From Agrobacterium vitis (GTDB lineage: Bacteria; Pseudomonadota; Alphaproteobacteria; Rhizobiales; Rhizobiaceae), in the NCBI RefSeq assembly GCF_013426735.1, contig NZ_AP023272.1, positions 843,501 to 907,500 of the forward strand: a DNA stretch of 64,000 nt, read 5' to 3'. A program made the translations under genes and the position numbers. Numbering within the stretch: the stretch's first letter is position 1; every line of letters begins with the position of its first letter. Below are positions 40,758 through 50,189 of the stretch, in pieces. The notes under the pieces are model-generated. The model had not been told where the DNA came from and made no database searches. It saw only the letters and a program-made list of their open reading frames with translations.

Positions 40758-41951
40758 ATGATCATCGGCGCAAGGCGAGCGGTAAGGGAGGATAAATCCT
40801 CATCCGCACCTTTGATCGTCCAGGTGGTGCGGCAATATCCGCCGGGCCGGGGTGGATTGGAAGATGTGGTCTCCAGCCTGAGCCGGGAACTGTTGCAACG
40901 CGGGTTCCGGGTGCGGGTCGTGACGCTCGACCGGCTGTTTTCCGATCCCGGCAAAACCCTGCCAGCCCGCGAAGTGATTGATGGCGTCGAAGTGGTGCGC
41001 GTCCCCTATCGCGGCAGCAGCCGTTATCCGCTGGCGTTTTCTGCCTTTCGCCATATCCGCGATGCGGACCTTGTGCATGTGCATGGGGTGGATTTCTTTT
41101 TCGATGCGCTGGCGCTTGGCCGGTTTTTGCATGGCGCGCCGATGGTCGCCACCACGCATGGCGGTTTTTTTCACACCCGTAAATTCGCCGCGATCAAGCG
41201 GATGTGGTTCAGCAGCCTGACCCGGTTGTCGGCGAGCGCGTATCGGTCGGTGGTCTGCTGTAGCGCCTCGGATCTGGCCTTGTTTAGGGTCATTCAGCCC
41301 AGGCATTCGGTGTTGATTGAAAATGGCGTCGATACCAGCAAGTTTTCCGGACTGGCCTCGCGCCAGCCGGTGAAACGGATCGTCACGATTGGCCGTTTCT
41401 CGGTGAACAAGCGGCTTGATCATTTGTTGCAAGCCATGGCCGTGCTGGTGAAGCGCGATCCGCAGTGGCGGCTCGATATTGCCGGCTCGCCATCGGATCT
41501 GTCCGCGCAGGATGTCAGCGCGCTCATCGACGCCAATGGTCTGGCTGATCATGTCGGCCTACATCTGCAACCCGACAATCGCATTCTGGGCGAGTTGATG
41601 TCCAAGGCATCAATCTTTGCCTCGGCATCCGATTATGAAGGTTTCGGCCTGGTGGCCGTGGAGGCAATGAGTGCCGGTCTGGTACCCGTCCTTCATGGAA
41701 ACGATGCCTACCGGGCGCTCGCAGCCCAGCATTCCGGCATTGAGCTTGCCGATTTTGCCGATGCCGCGCGGGCGGCCACATCGATTGAAACGGCGTTCGC
41801 CCGGCTGGAAGCCGAGGGTGCCGATCTGCGCCACGCGCTTGCCGCTGATGTCAACCGCTATTCCTGGGAAGGGGTGGCGGAGCGTTACATTGCCCTTTAC
41901 CGGCGCGCCCTGCCTGCCATTCATCGCTGCGGGCAAGAGGCTGCGGCATGA
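40758..41951 (+). CDS. glycosyltransferase, GT4 type
   Basis: A 397-residue GT-B glycosyltransferase. N-terminal acceptor-side strand VQVVRQYPPGRGGLEDVVSSLSREL and C-terminal donor-binding domain with IVTIGRFSVNKRLDHLLQAMAVLVKR and the E-x7-E motif EGFGLVAVEAMSAGL are typical of GT4. The ATG at 40758 has GGGGG seven bases upstream; a TTG at 40722 is an alternative. Its stop overlaps the start of the next glycosyltransferase. It builds the lipid-linked repeat unit at the cytoplasmic face; sugar specificity is unknown. Confidence 0.87.
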   Translation: MIIGARRAVREDKSSSAPLIVQVVRQYPPGRGGLEDVVSSLSRELLQRGFRVRVVTLDRLFSDPGKTLPAREVIDGVEVVRVPYRGSSRYPLAFSAFRHIRDADLVHVHGVDFFFDALALGRFLHGAPMVATTHGGFFHTRKFAAIKRMWFSSLTRLSASAYRSVVCCSASDLALFRVIQPRHSVLIENGVDTSKFSGLASRQPVKRIVTIGRFSVNKRLDHLLQAMAVLVKRDPQWRLDIAGSPSDLSAQDVSALIDANGLADHVGLHLQPDNRILGELMSKASIFASASDYEGFGLVAVEAMSAGLVPVLHGNDAYRALAAQHSGIELADFADAARAATSIETAFARLEAEGADLRHALAADVNRYSWEGVAERYIALYRRALPAIHRCGQEAAA

Positions 41952-43099
41952 GCAATGCCCAGGTGATGAGTAATATTAAACCGCGCCGTCATGTTCTGAT
42001 CGTGACCGGGCAGCATTTCGCCGATGCGCCGCGCAAGGTCGATCTGCATTTCATGGCGCACAGCCTGCTGTCGCGGGGCGACAGGGTGGATTTCCTGGTC
42101 TGGCGGCTGAGCCCGATCAGCCGGCTGCTGAAGGACGGGCGTTACGCCTTTGCTCGCACGCATCGCCTCAACCAATGGGAGGGTTTGAGCGAGGGATTGC
42201 GGCAATTCATCTGGTTTCAGCTTTTCCATCCCATGAACCTGAAGTTTTCCTGGCTCAACCGCCTCGCCGATCCGCTGTTTTCCCGTGTCGGTGCGTTTTT
42301 GCCCAAACCGGTTCGCGACGCGCTGTCTTCCTACACGCATATTCTGGTGGAAAGCGGTCCTTCGCCGCTGCTGGCCCCGGTGCTTGGCCAGCATGCGCCG
42401 AAGGCCCGGATCATCTATCATGCCGCCGACCGGCTCTCGACCATCGGCGTGCCGCCTGCCGTATACCGGACGCTTGAAAAGACCATCGGGCTTTATGATA
42501 GCATCCATGTGTTGGCGCAGGCACTGCTGGCGGATTTTCCCGCCGATGCGCCGCTGCTTTACCTGCCGCATGGCATTGATAAGGCGGCTTTCGATGCCGC
42601 CAAGCAACCCCCCTATCAGAGCGGTGCCTACCAAGGCAGCAAGCATGCCGTCAGCGTTGGCGACATGCTGTTTGATGCCGATGCCATCGATGTCATGGCC
42701 GCCGCCAACCCGGATTGGACCTTTCATCTGTTTGGGGCCAAGGCATTGCCGCGCCGGGTGCTGCCCAATATCGTCGCGCATGGCGAACAGGCATTCGAGC
42801 GGATCGTGCCGTTCATTAAATTCGCCGATCTCGGCATCGCGCCTTACCGGGATGGGGCAAGCGCCGATTATCTCAGCCAATCGAGCCTGAAGATGATCCA
42901 GTATAGCTATTGCCGCCTGCCGATTGTCGCGCCGCATTTTGCCGCCATCGGGCGGGGTCATGTCATGGGCTATGACCCCGCTGATCCGGCCTCGATCCGC
43001 GCGGCGTTTTCAGCCGCAGGAGCATTTGATCGTCAGACGATTGCAACGGATGGTGTTTTAAGCTGGGACGAGACGGTCGATGTCTTGTTTGCGGGGTGA
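41948..43099 (+). CDS. glycosyltransferase (GT-B fold)
   Basis: A 383-residue protein with a GT-B pattern: N-terminal HVLIVTGQHFADAPRKVDLHFMAHSLLSRGD strand-loop, a central LLYLPHGIDKAAF block and a C-terminal FADLGIAPYRDGASADYLSQSSLKMIQYSYCRLPIVAPHF donor-binding part. It overlaps the previous gene by four bases (ATGA), so both work on the same repeat unit. It lacks the exact E-x7-E of GT4, so it is assigned only as a glycosyltransferase. Confidence 0.78.
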   Translation: MSNAQVMSNIKPRRHVLIVTGQHFADAPRKVDLHFMAHSLLSRGDRVDFLVWRLSPISRLLKDGRYAFARTHRLNQWEGLSEGLRQFIWFQLFHPMNLKFSWLNRLADPLFSRVGAFLPKPVRDALSSYTHILVESGPSPLLAPVLGQHAPKARIIYHAADRLSTIGVPPAVYRTLEKTIGLYDSIHVLAQALLADFPADAPLLYLPHGIDKAAFDAAKQPPYQSGAYQGSKHAVSVGDMLFDADAIDVMAAANPDWTFHLFGAKALPRRVLPNIVAHGEQAFERIVPFIKFADLGIAPYRDGASADYLSQSSLKMIQYSYCRLPIVAPHFAAIGRGHVMGYDPADPASIRAAFSAAGAFDRQTIATDGVLSWDETVDVLFAG

Positions 43100-43153
43100 C
43101 GGAATGGATGGCGGCCTTGTGGACACGCAGAACGCCACGGACATGGTGAAGCA

Positions 43154-44674
43154 ATGAGCAATGGAATAGTCGCAAATTCCGCGTTCAATGCGGCGGCAGG
43201 ATTGACCCTGCTGGCGACGGGATTCATATGCTCGATCTTCACGGCACGGGTTCTTGGGCCGGAAGCCAATGGCATCATTGCCTTTTCCGTCTGGCTAGCC
43301 TCAACAGCGGCGCTGGTGGCCGAACTTGGCACCGGTGTGCTTTTATTGCGTCTTCTGCCGCAGTTGAAGGGGCAGGGCTATGGCGAAAGCGACCGTAAAG
43401 GTTTCGCCGCCTATCTGCTCTGGCCGGTGGTTGGCTCGACATTGCTGCTGCTGGCCCTCTATTTCCTGTTTTTCTGGGTGGCGGAGGCCAGGCATTGGGC
43501 AGAAACCGCGCCTGAAGTGCTGGTGGTGACGGCGCTGTTGTTTGCCACGCAGGCTATCGGGATGTTTGCCAAGAATTACCTGATCGGCGAACAGCGGGTG
43601 GATATTTTCTTCCGTATGACCTTGACGGCTGGGCTGCTGCAACTGGTCGGTGTCATCACGGGTACCTTGCTGTTCGGCGTGCCAGGTGCGCTGTTTGGCT
43701 ATGTTCTGGCCTATATTTCCCAGTTTCTCTTCGCCGCCGCCCTACTACGCCACAAGGTGAAAAGCTGCGGCATCGGACTGAGTTACCTGCTTGGCTCCTC
43801 CTTCGTGCTCTCGCTGGAATTCATGGTGGATTCGATCTTCCTGAACCGGATCGAGCTGTTCTTCCTGCAACGCTATCAGGGCATTGAGACCGTCGGCTAT
43901 TATTCCGTGGCCTTCTCGCTGACCAATATCGCCTTGCAGGTACCGATTCAGCTGTCCGGCAGTCTCGTGCCTTATTATGCCGAACATCTGCACCGCGCGC
44001 CCGGCGGACGGTTGCCTGTGGCGATGTTTGAAAGCGTGGTGCGAAGCCTGGCCTATTTCACGCTGCCGATGAGCCTGGGCCTGGCGGCGGTGTCGCACCG
44101 GTTGGTCACGCTGGTGTTTGGCGATGCCTTTGCCCCGAGCGCGCCGATGCTGACGCTGCTGGCGCTGTCTGTGCCGGTTGCCGTTGCCTGTCAGGTGGCG
44201 ACACAATATCTGTTTGCCCTCGATAAAATCCGCCAAAGACTGTTTGTCGGGCTGGGCGGTGCGTTTATCATGCTGGTCGGGGATGTTTTGCTTGTGCCTT
44301 CCTATGGGGGAGAAGGTGCGGCTTTCGTGCGGATCGTGGTGTTCACAGCCATGAGCCTGGCGATGCTGCGCTGGATGCGGTTCGAAGGGTCATTGGCGCC
44401 GCTGGGGTTCAGTCTTTTCAAGGTTACCGTAGCCGCTGGCTGTTGTGCGGCAGCGGCTTTGGCGGTGCAGGATGTGGTGCCGGGTATCGGCGGCCTTGTC
44501 CTTGCGATCATCGGTGCCGTCAGCGTCTATTGTCTTGCGCTTCGGCTGTTGCGGGCCGTGCCGCAGGCGGATGTGTCGGTCATGGCAGGGCTGATTGCCC
44601 GTTTGCCAAAACGGCTGGCGGGGCCTTTGAATGTGTTTTTAACGTTGCTGACCGCGACACCCAGAAGGAGCTGA
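43154..44674 (+). CDS. Wzx-type polysaccharide flippase
   Basis: A 506-residue membrane protein of the MOP superfamily with about 12-14 helices. N-terminal NSAFNAAAGLTLLATGFICSIFTARVLGPEANGIIAFSVWLAS is typical of Wzx/PST flippases. It moves the lipid-linked repeat unit to the periplasmic face, where the polymerase acts. It follows the glycosyltransferase genes on the same strand after 54 bases. A gap of about 160 bases then precedes the hydrolase gene. Confidence 0.88.
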   Translation: MSNGIVANSAFNAAAGLTLLATGFICSIFTARVLGPEANGIIAFSVWLASTAALVAELGTGVLLLRLLPQLKGQGYGESDRKGFAAYLLWPVVGSTLLLLALYFLFFWVAEARHWAETAPEVLVVTALLFATQAIGMFAKNYLIGEQRVDIFFRMTLTAGLLQLVGVITGTLLFGVPGALFGYVLAYISQFLFAAALLRHKVKSCGIGLSYLLGSSFVLSLEFMVDSIFLNRIELFFLQRYQGIETVGYYSVAFSLTNIALQVPIQLSGSLVPYYAEHLHRAPGGRLPVAMFESVVRSLAYFTLPMSLGLAAVSHRLVTLVFGDAFAPSAPMLTLLALSVPVAVACQVATQYLFALDKIRQRLFVGLGGAFIMLVGDVLLVPSYGGEGAAFVRIVVFTAMSLAMLRWMRFEGSLAPLGFSLFKVTVAAGCCAAAALAVQDVVPGIGGLVLAIIGAVSVYCLALRLLRAVPQADVSVMAGLIARLPKRLAGPLNVFLTLLTATPRRS

Positions 44675-44832
44675 GGGGCTCTGCAGCGTTCCTTATGCTT
44701 CCGGTTGGAACATGGTCTGTTGGTGTTCTTTATATATGCTCAATAGTTTTCACCTTAAATCCATGGAGATTTAAGGAATTATGCAGTAGCCGTTTTTGAG
44801 AGAGTGCCGTGGGGCAAGGAAAGGGCAGGTTG

Positions 44833-46743
44833 ATGGAAGCGATAACCGAGCGGGTTGGCCCGGCATCTGGCCAGCGGCTTCAGCCGCACCAGCATGCTGT
44901 GGCCCAGCCGGTCAGCTTTGCTGGCACCTTCGGGCTCTATCAGCCGGCGGAGGGTGCCAAACAGGGTGTGGTGCGCAAATGCGCGGTGCTGTTTCTTCAG
45001 CCCTGGGGCTTTGAGGAAATGTGTACGCACAAGCTGTTTCGCATCATTGCTGAAGAACTGGCATGTGAGGGCATCGCAAGTCTGCGTTTCGACTATCCCG
45101 GCACGGGCGATGCGCTGGATCCGCCGGACCGTAGTCTTGGCCTGTCGCTCTGGCAGGATACGATACGCTTGGCCCTTGACGTGCTTGCTCAAAAGACCGG
45201 CGGCCTGCCGGTGGTTTTGCTGGGACACGGGCTGGGCGCGTCGCTTGGCGTGGGCATGGCCGCTGAACTCGAGGGACTGGCGGGATTTGTCGCCATGGCG
45301 CCCGTGGCCTCCGGCCGCGCCTATCTGAGGGAATTGCAGTTCTGGGCGCGGGTCATCGATGACGGATTGGGTCTGGCCGAACATTTGCGCCTCAGCGGGA
45401 TGACGGCCATTGCCGGACATGTGATGCCGGAGGCAAAGGCCTCGGCCTTGAAGAAAACTGATTTTTCCGCCGTGCAGCCGCATCGCTCCATTCCGCATCT
45501 GTTCGTCAACCGGGCGGATCGGCCCGGTGACGGGCAAATGGCAAAGCAGATTGAAGCGAAAGGCGCCCGCGTCGAGACCATCGATTATCCCGGCTATGAT
45601 GCCATGGTCGGCAATCCTGCCATAGCCCGAATGCCCATGGTAGCGGCTGAACATGTCATCAGCTGGATCGTTCGCCGGGCAGCAGCGCTTGGCGAGCAGA
45701 AGCGTCCGTTGGCTATCGATCCTTCAGCAGTATCCGTACAGGACGAAGATCAGGCGCACCTGGATGGCGGGGATTTTCGCGAGACAGCCCTTCGGTTTGG
45801 CCGGGGCAAACGGCTTTACGGTATTTTGTGCGAGCCGACCGGTCCCCGCAGTGGCGCAAGCGTTCTGTTGCTCAACACTGCCTATGACCGCAGTGCGGGA
45901 TGGGGACGCTCGGGTGTCGCCATGGCGCGCAAGCTTGCAGGCGAGGGTATCGCCTCCCTGCGCTTTGATGGAGCCAATGTTGGCGACAGCCCGCCGGTGC
46001 CGGGCCTGCCGGATCAGGTGCTTTACGCCGAAACCCAATATGACGATGTGGAAGCCGCGCTTGCCGTTCTCGAAGAGCGTTCACTGCTGCCCAGCGTGGT
46101 GGCCGGACGGTGCAGTGGTGGTTATCTCGGGTTTTCCTGCATGACCAAGGATCACCGCATTGCCGGAGCCTGCCTGGTCAATCCCTTCGTCTTCTATTGG
46201 GATAAGAGACGGCGGGTGGAAGACGGGCTAGCCGTGGTGCCGCGTTCGCTCGATACCTACAAGCATCGGCTGTTTCAGATGCAAACCTTGCGACGTCTCT
46301 GGCGGGGCAAGGTGGATGTGAAGAACGCGACCCGCAATTTCGCTCTGGTTGGCGTGCGTCGTGTGTTGAACCGCCTTGGCCTCGCCCAGGTCTTCAGCCG
46401 GGATGTCCGGCTGGAACATCGGGCCGTGCGCGTCGCCTTTGCCGCTCTGGCAAAGCGAAAAACACCGCTGGTGCTGCTCTATAGCGAGCAGGACGTTGGT
46501 CTTGACCATTTCTATCAGCATTTCGGCCCGCAGGGCCGCAAGCTGGAGCGCTATCCCAATGTCCGCACCGACATTCTGGCGGAGACGGATCATAATTTTT
46601 CTCCCGCCGCTGCCCAGCAGCGCTATTTCGAGGAAATCAAGGCGCTGGCACTGGCGGTCCAGGCGTCGAAATTGCCTGCCCAGCAGATTAAAGCCGCTGT
46701 ATCCGCAGGCAAAGAACCCGTCTCAGAACCGGAAGCGTCGTAA
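44833..46743 (+). CDS. tandem alpha/beta hydrolase with replaced nucleophiles
   Basis: A 636-residue protein with two alpha/beta-hydrolase domains (about 25-285 and 315-620). In the first, the nucleophile elbow reads GHGLG (131-135), with Gly in place of Ser. In the second it reads GRCSG (425-429), with Cys427 in the Ser position. Each domain begins with a matching RF-D block (SLRFDYPGTGDA, SLRFDGANVGDS). The layout resembles hydrolases encoded in exosortase-type polysaccharide clusters. It may deacylate or transfer acyl groups on the polymer. The ATG at 44833 has GGGCAGG upstream. Its end overlaps the convergent GH2 gene by 21 bases. Confidence 0.75.
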   Translation: MEAITERVGPASGQRLQPHQHAVAQPVSFAGTFGLYQPAEGAKQGVVRKCAVLFLQPWGFEEMCTHKLFRIIAEELACEGIASLRFDYPGTGDALDPPDRSLGLSLWQDTIRLALDVLAQKTGGLPVVLLGHGLGASLGVGMAAELEGLAGFVAMAPVASGRAYLRELQFWARVIDDGLGLAEHLRLSGMTAIAGHVMPEAKASALKKTDFSAVQPHRSIPHLFVNRADRPGDGQMAKQIEAKGARVETIDYPGYDAMVGNPAIARMPMVAAEHVISWIVRRAAALGEQKRPLAIDPSAVSVQDEDQAHLDGGDFRETALRFGRGKRLYGILCEPTGPRSGASVLLLNTAYDRSAGWGRSGVAMARKLAGEGIASLRFDGANVGDSPPVPGLPDQVLYAETQYDDVEAALAVLEERSLLPSVVAGRCSGGYLGFSCMTKDHRIAGACLVNPFVFYWDKRRRVEDGLAVVPRSLDTYKHRLFQMQTLRRLWRGKVDVKNATRNFALVGVRRVLNRLGLAQVFSRDVRLEHRAVRVAFAALAKRKTPLVLLYSEQDVGLDHFYQHFGPQGRKLERYPNVRTDILAETDHNFSPAAAQQRYFEEIKALALAVQASKLPAQQIKAAVSAGKEPVSEPEAS

Positions 46744-49188
46744 GGCAGAGCCAGTCAGGATTTCGCCGCTGGGTTTCTCCGGTATTAGAAGCCTAATCCG
46801 GCGGGCAAAACCGGGCACCAGATGAAAGAAATCGTCGGTGCTGCGGCCGTCTTCCAGGGCGATATGGACCGATTGGGCCAGCCGGTCTGTTTCCAGCATC
46901 AGCCACCAGCCATCTTTTTCCTGCGAGAGTGTGGTGCGGATCTCTGCATCATGCATGGCCTGGGCGCGTCCCTGCGGGAAGTGAAAGGACTGGCTGACGA
47001 TTTCGCCGCTTGCAGGCTCGCTCAGGGTCGCCACCGTGACGTCATGGGCGGGCGGCCCGAAGCGGAAGGCATAGGTCGTGTCGAAAAACGCTCCGAACAC
47101 ATCGGTGGCATGCAGTGTTATGCTGCTGCGCGGCGTCAAGGTGACGGCGCGCCTTGCTGCCACGACCGGCTGTTTACCGTCGCGCAGGCAGGTGAGATCC
47201 AAAGTCAGCGTCTGTTCCCGCACCGTGTCATTGCAAAGATGCACATCAAGCCCATTGGTGCCTTCGTCGGTCATGGTGATGCGGACGGGGTTGAAGGCGC
47301 GCCGCACTGCGTACCAGACGGGTTTCGGCGTACCGGTCGCATCCACCAGTCCCCAGCCGGGACCGATGGTCAGGTCCTGAAAAGTCCAGATCAGCGCGCC
47401 ATTGCAGGATGAGCCGGGACGTCGCCATTCCGCATAGGTTTCCTCCAGCACCTCTCCGCTCACCGCTCGCGACAGATGCAGGTAACGCGCCGGATTTTCC
47501 CGGCGTAACCGGGCCGGATCGACATCGTAGAGCAGGGCGAGGTAGTGATCGCGAATATCCTCGAAATCCCAGGAGGCACCCCGGTCTCGCGGTACACGCG
47601 CCTTCCAGCGGGGATCATGAACCGCTGACACGGACAAATGCCTGTCCAGCGTCTGTTGCTGGGGGACCTGGGCAAAGGCCAGGCATTCGGCGGCAAAGCG
47701 GACATGGGCGCGGCGGGCATCCTCAAGCGGGCGGCAATAGGCACCAACGCCGTAATAATGGGTGATGCCGGTATCCGGGCTGAAGGGCATTGCGCCACCC
47801 ATCGGCGAGTTTTCCACATAGGGCAGATGCGGTGCAAAGCGCGCGCAGAGCTGCGGCAGAAGGCTGGTGAAGACAGGGCCTTTCCAGCTGGTTTCCGGCA
47901 GGCCCAGCATGGCGCCCTGCTGATAGACTTCGCTGCCGCCGCACAGGATTGCCAGTGAGGGAGACGCCTGTACGGTGCTTAACAGCTGCCCCACTTCCCG
48001 GCGGATATGGTCGGAAAATGCCTCGTCGGCAGCGGGATAGTCGAAATTGGCCAGCATGATATCCTGCCAGACCATCAGCCCCAGCCGGTCGCAGAGCCTG
48101 AAGAAATCAGCACTTTCATAGGTCATGGTGCCGCCAATGCGGATCATGTTCATGCCGGAATCCACGGCCATGCTCAGCCAGGGCGCATAATCCTCGGCGG
48201 TGCCGGGCAGGCGGGTCAGGTCGGCATTGGTCCAGACGGCACCGCGGCAGAAGATTTTCACGCCATTGACGAAGATCGCGAAATCCTTGCCATCCGCGCC
48301 CCGGTCGATCCGGATGCGGCGAAAGCCGGTGAGGCCAAGCGAATGCGGTTTTCCATCCAGCGTCAGGCGAATATCATGCAGCACCGGTTCGCCATGGGTG
48401 CGCGGCCACCAGGGAACGACGGTGGGAAGACGAAGCTGGCCCGCGACATGGCCGTCGGCATCGGCTTTGAGGGCGAGCGTCTCGCCTGCGCATGTCACGG
48501 ATATGGTTGATACCGCGCCTATCAATTGGAACGCAAAGTCAAGCAGGCCGGTGCCGTCTTCATCCAGATCGGAGTGCAGCGCGAGATCGGTGATGGTGCT
48601 TGCGCCCGGGCGGATCAGGCTGATTGGCCGATACGGCCCGACCGCATGAATATCAGGGCACCAGCCGGGCATATGGCCAAGGGCGGTTGTGCGCACCAGC
48701 CGCAGGCCCTGGTCGCTCATCATCTGCGGTCGCCAGCGGGCTCTTGGACCGCGCTTTTCCAGATGGGGTCTCAGGGCGCGAAAGCAGATCGACACGTCGT
48801 CCGAGCCGGTCAGGATCACATCGACATCATGGGCCTCGAACATGCTCTGCGATGGCAGGATCAGCCTGTCGTTCAAATAGACCTCGGAAATGGTCGCCAA
48901 GCCTTCGAAGCGCAGCACGGCCGGGCCGGGCTGTTCGCCGGTCAGGGGGCGGAGATACCAGATGTCCTTGCCATGCAGCGGGCTTGGATGATCCGGGTCG
49001 AACAGGCCCGCCTTGGTCAACGCCTCGGCGACGGTGCCGGGAACCGGGGCCTGAAGGCGGGCGCTGGGGCGGTGCAATGCTTTCGGGCTGTCATAGGTGC
49101 CTGGCTCGCAGACCAGCAAGGTCCAACCGGCTTCCAGCGGGCGGATGTCGGCATCGAGATAGGTGATCATCGGCACTGCGTCCCTCAT
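46723..49188 (-). CDS. GH2 family glycoside hydrolase, beta-mannosidase-like
   Basis: An 821-residue GH2 protein: N-terminal jelly-roll (about 20-190; FEGLATISEVYLNDRLILPSQSMFE), immunoglobulin-like domain (190-280), TIM barrel with RIDRGADGKDFAIFVNGVKIFCRGAVW and LAILCGGSEVYQQGAML (acid/base Glu), and ALIWTFQDLTIGPGWGLVD near 600, a beta-mannosidase hallmark. No signal peptide is seen, so it is probably cytoplasmic. The start may be the ATG at 49170. Its role beside the polysaccharide genes is probably turnover of a mannose-containing oligosaccharide; this is inference. Confidence 0.8.
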   Translation of the reverse strand: MRDAVPMITYLDADIRPLEAGWTLLVCEPGTYDSPKALHRPSARLQAPVPGTVAEALTKAGLFDPDHPSPLHGKDIWYLRPLTGEQPGPAVLRFEGLATISEVYLNDRLILPSQSMFEAHDVDVILTGSDDVSICFRALRPHLEKRGPRARWRPQMMSDQGLRLVRTTALGHMPGWCPDIHAVGPYRPISLIRPGASTITDLALHSDLDEDGTGLLDFAFQLIGAVSTISVTCAGETLALKADADGHVAGQLRLPTVVPWWPRTHGEPVLHDIRLTLDGKPHSLGLTGFRRIRIDRGADGKDFAIFVNGVKIFCRGAVWTNADLTRLPGTAEDYAPWLSMAVDSGMNMIRIGGTMTYESADFFRLCDRLGLMVWQDIMLANFDYPAADEAFSDHIRREVGQLLSTVQASPSLAILCGGSEVYQQGAMLGLPETSWKGPVFTSLLPQLCARFAPHLPYVENSPMGGAMPFSPDTGITHYYGVGAYCRPLEDARRAHVRFAAECLAFAQVPQQQTLDRHLSVSAVHDPRWKARVPRDRGASWDFEDIRDHYLALLYDVDPARLRRENPARYLHLSRAVSGEVLEETYAEWRRPGSSCNGALIWTFQDLTIGPGWGLVDATGTPKPVWYAVRRAFNPVRITMTDEGTNGLDVHLCNDTVREQTLTLDLTCLRDGKQPVVAARRAVTLTPRSSITLHATDVFGAFFDTTYAFRFGPPAHDVTVATLSEPASGEIVSQSFHFPQGRAQAMHDAEIRTTLSQEKDGWWLMLETDRLAQSVHIALEDGRSTDDFFHLVPGFARRIRLLIPEKPSGEILTGSALRRFRF

Positions 49189-49224
49189 AACGGCAAGATG
49201 GCGCCTGCATGACCAGATCTGGCC

Positions 49225-50187
49225 TTATACCCTCTTGTCGGCAAGCCCCGTCATCAGCCTGTCCCATGCGTCAATGGCGGGGTCAAGTGCTGCTTTCAGC
49301 GGATCGAATTTCTTGCGGGTGACGGCACGAGCCAGTTGGAACTGAACCGTTTTTGCCAGTTCCGAAATCCGCAATGCTTCGGCAATTTCGTTCGTATAGC
49401 GATCGTCTGCGGCGAGCCATTTCAGATGGCTGGCCAAAAGCTCGAAATTCGCCCCGAATTGCCGCAGCGTGTTGAAGGCATAGGTATGAAAATAGCCGAA
49501 GGGCCGCTCTGCGATGGCTTCCACCTGGGCCGGAAACACTTCTGCAAATCCGGCAAAGGGATTGCCTTTCGGGCGGCGGGCAAAGTGAAAGGCGAAAAGC
49601 CGCTTGGCAACGGCGCGCAGATGCGTTTCATCCCTCCGGGTTTCGGGGAATTTGGCAAATTCGGTGTAGGGCAGGAACGGCGCGGTCTCCGGTGTTGCTA
49701 ATTGCCAAATTCCGTCAAAATCCTCAGCTTCCAGCCGGAAAAATCCGCCATTGTGGAAATAATCCATCGATCTGTTCGCGAGATCCAACCGGTTGATGCC
49801 GACGGTGGTCTTGCCATGGTGCTGGCGATAGCCGACGCCTGCCGTATCGGGCATGAAATAGCTGTCCATTTCGACAAGGCACAACCGGCCACGGCTGATC
49901 TGCTGGGCCACATGCGTCTCGGCCCGGTCGAAAATTGCCAGTTCCGTGACACGAATGCCGTAAAGCGCTTCGAGATCTTCCAGCGGCACCTTGAAGAAGG
50001 TGAACTGGTCGCCCTCGAAATCCTGGGTCAGGGTAAAGCCCAGCATGGCTTCCGGCGGCAGGCCCAGCACGGACAGGACCTCGATCCACAGATCGACATA
50101 GCAATTGGTTTCCGGCCACATACGCTCAGCCGAATGCAGCAGATGAGGTGTATAGCGGGCCGGATCGAGCGGCAGAACCGTGGTCAT
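49225..50187 (-). CDS. DUF1839 family protein of the carrier-protein operon
   Basis: A 320-residue protein of unknown function (DUF1839), starting MTTVLPLDPARYTPHLLHSA. It contains WPETNCYVDLWIEVLSVLG near residue 24, a Cys-containing block, and CLVEMDSYFMPDTAGVGYRQHHGKTTVGIN near 105-135, where Cys, His and Asp could form a cysteine-peptidase-like or transferase active site; that is my reading of the motif. The start lies two bases after the ligase stop, so it is the last gene of the operon. It may use the aminoacylated carrier protein as substrate. Confidence 0.7.
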   Translation of the reverse strand: MTTVLPLDPARYTPHLLHSAERMWPETNCYVDLWIEVLSVLGLPPEAMLGFTLTQDFEGDQFTFFKVPLEDLEALYGIRVTELAIFDRAETHVAQQISRGRLCLVEMDSYFMPDTAGVGYRQHHGKTTVGINRLDLANRSMDYFHNGGFFRLEAEDFDGIWQLATPETAPFLPYTEFAKFPETRRDETHLRAVAKRLFAFHFARRPKGNPFAGFAEVFPAQVEAIAERPFGYFHTYAFNTLRQFGANFELLASHLKWLAADDRYTNEIAEALRISELAKTVQFQLARAVTRKKFDPLKAALDPAIDAWDRLMTGLADKRV

Positions 50188-50189
50188 CG

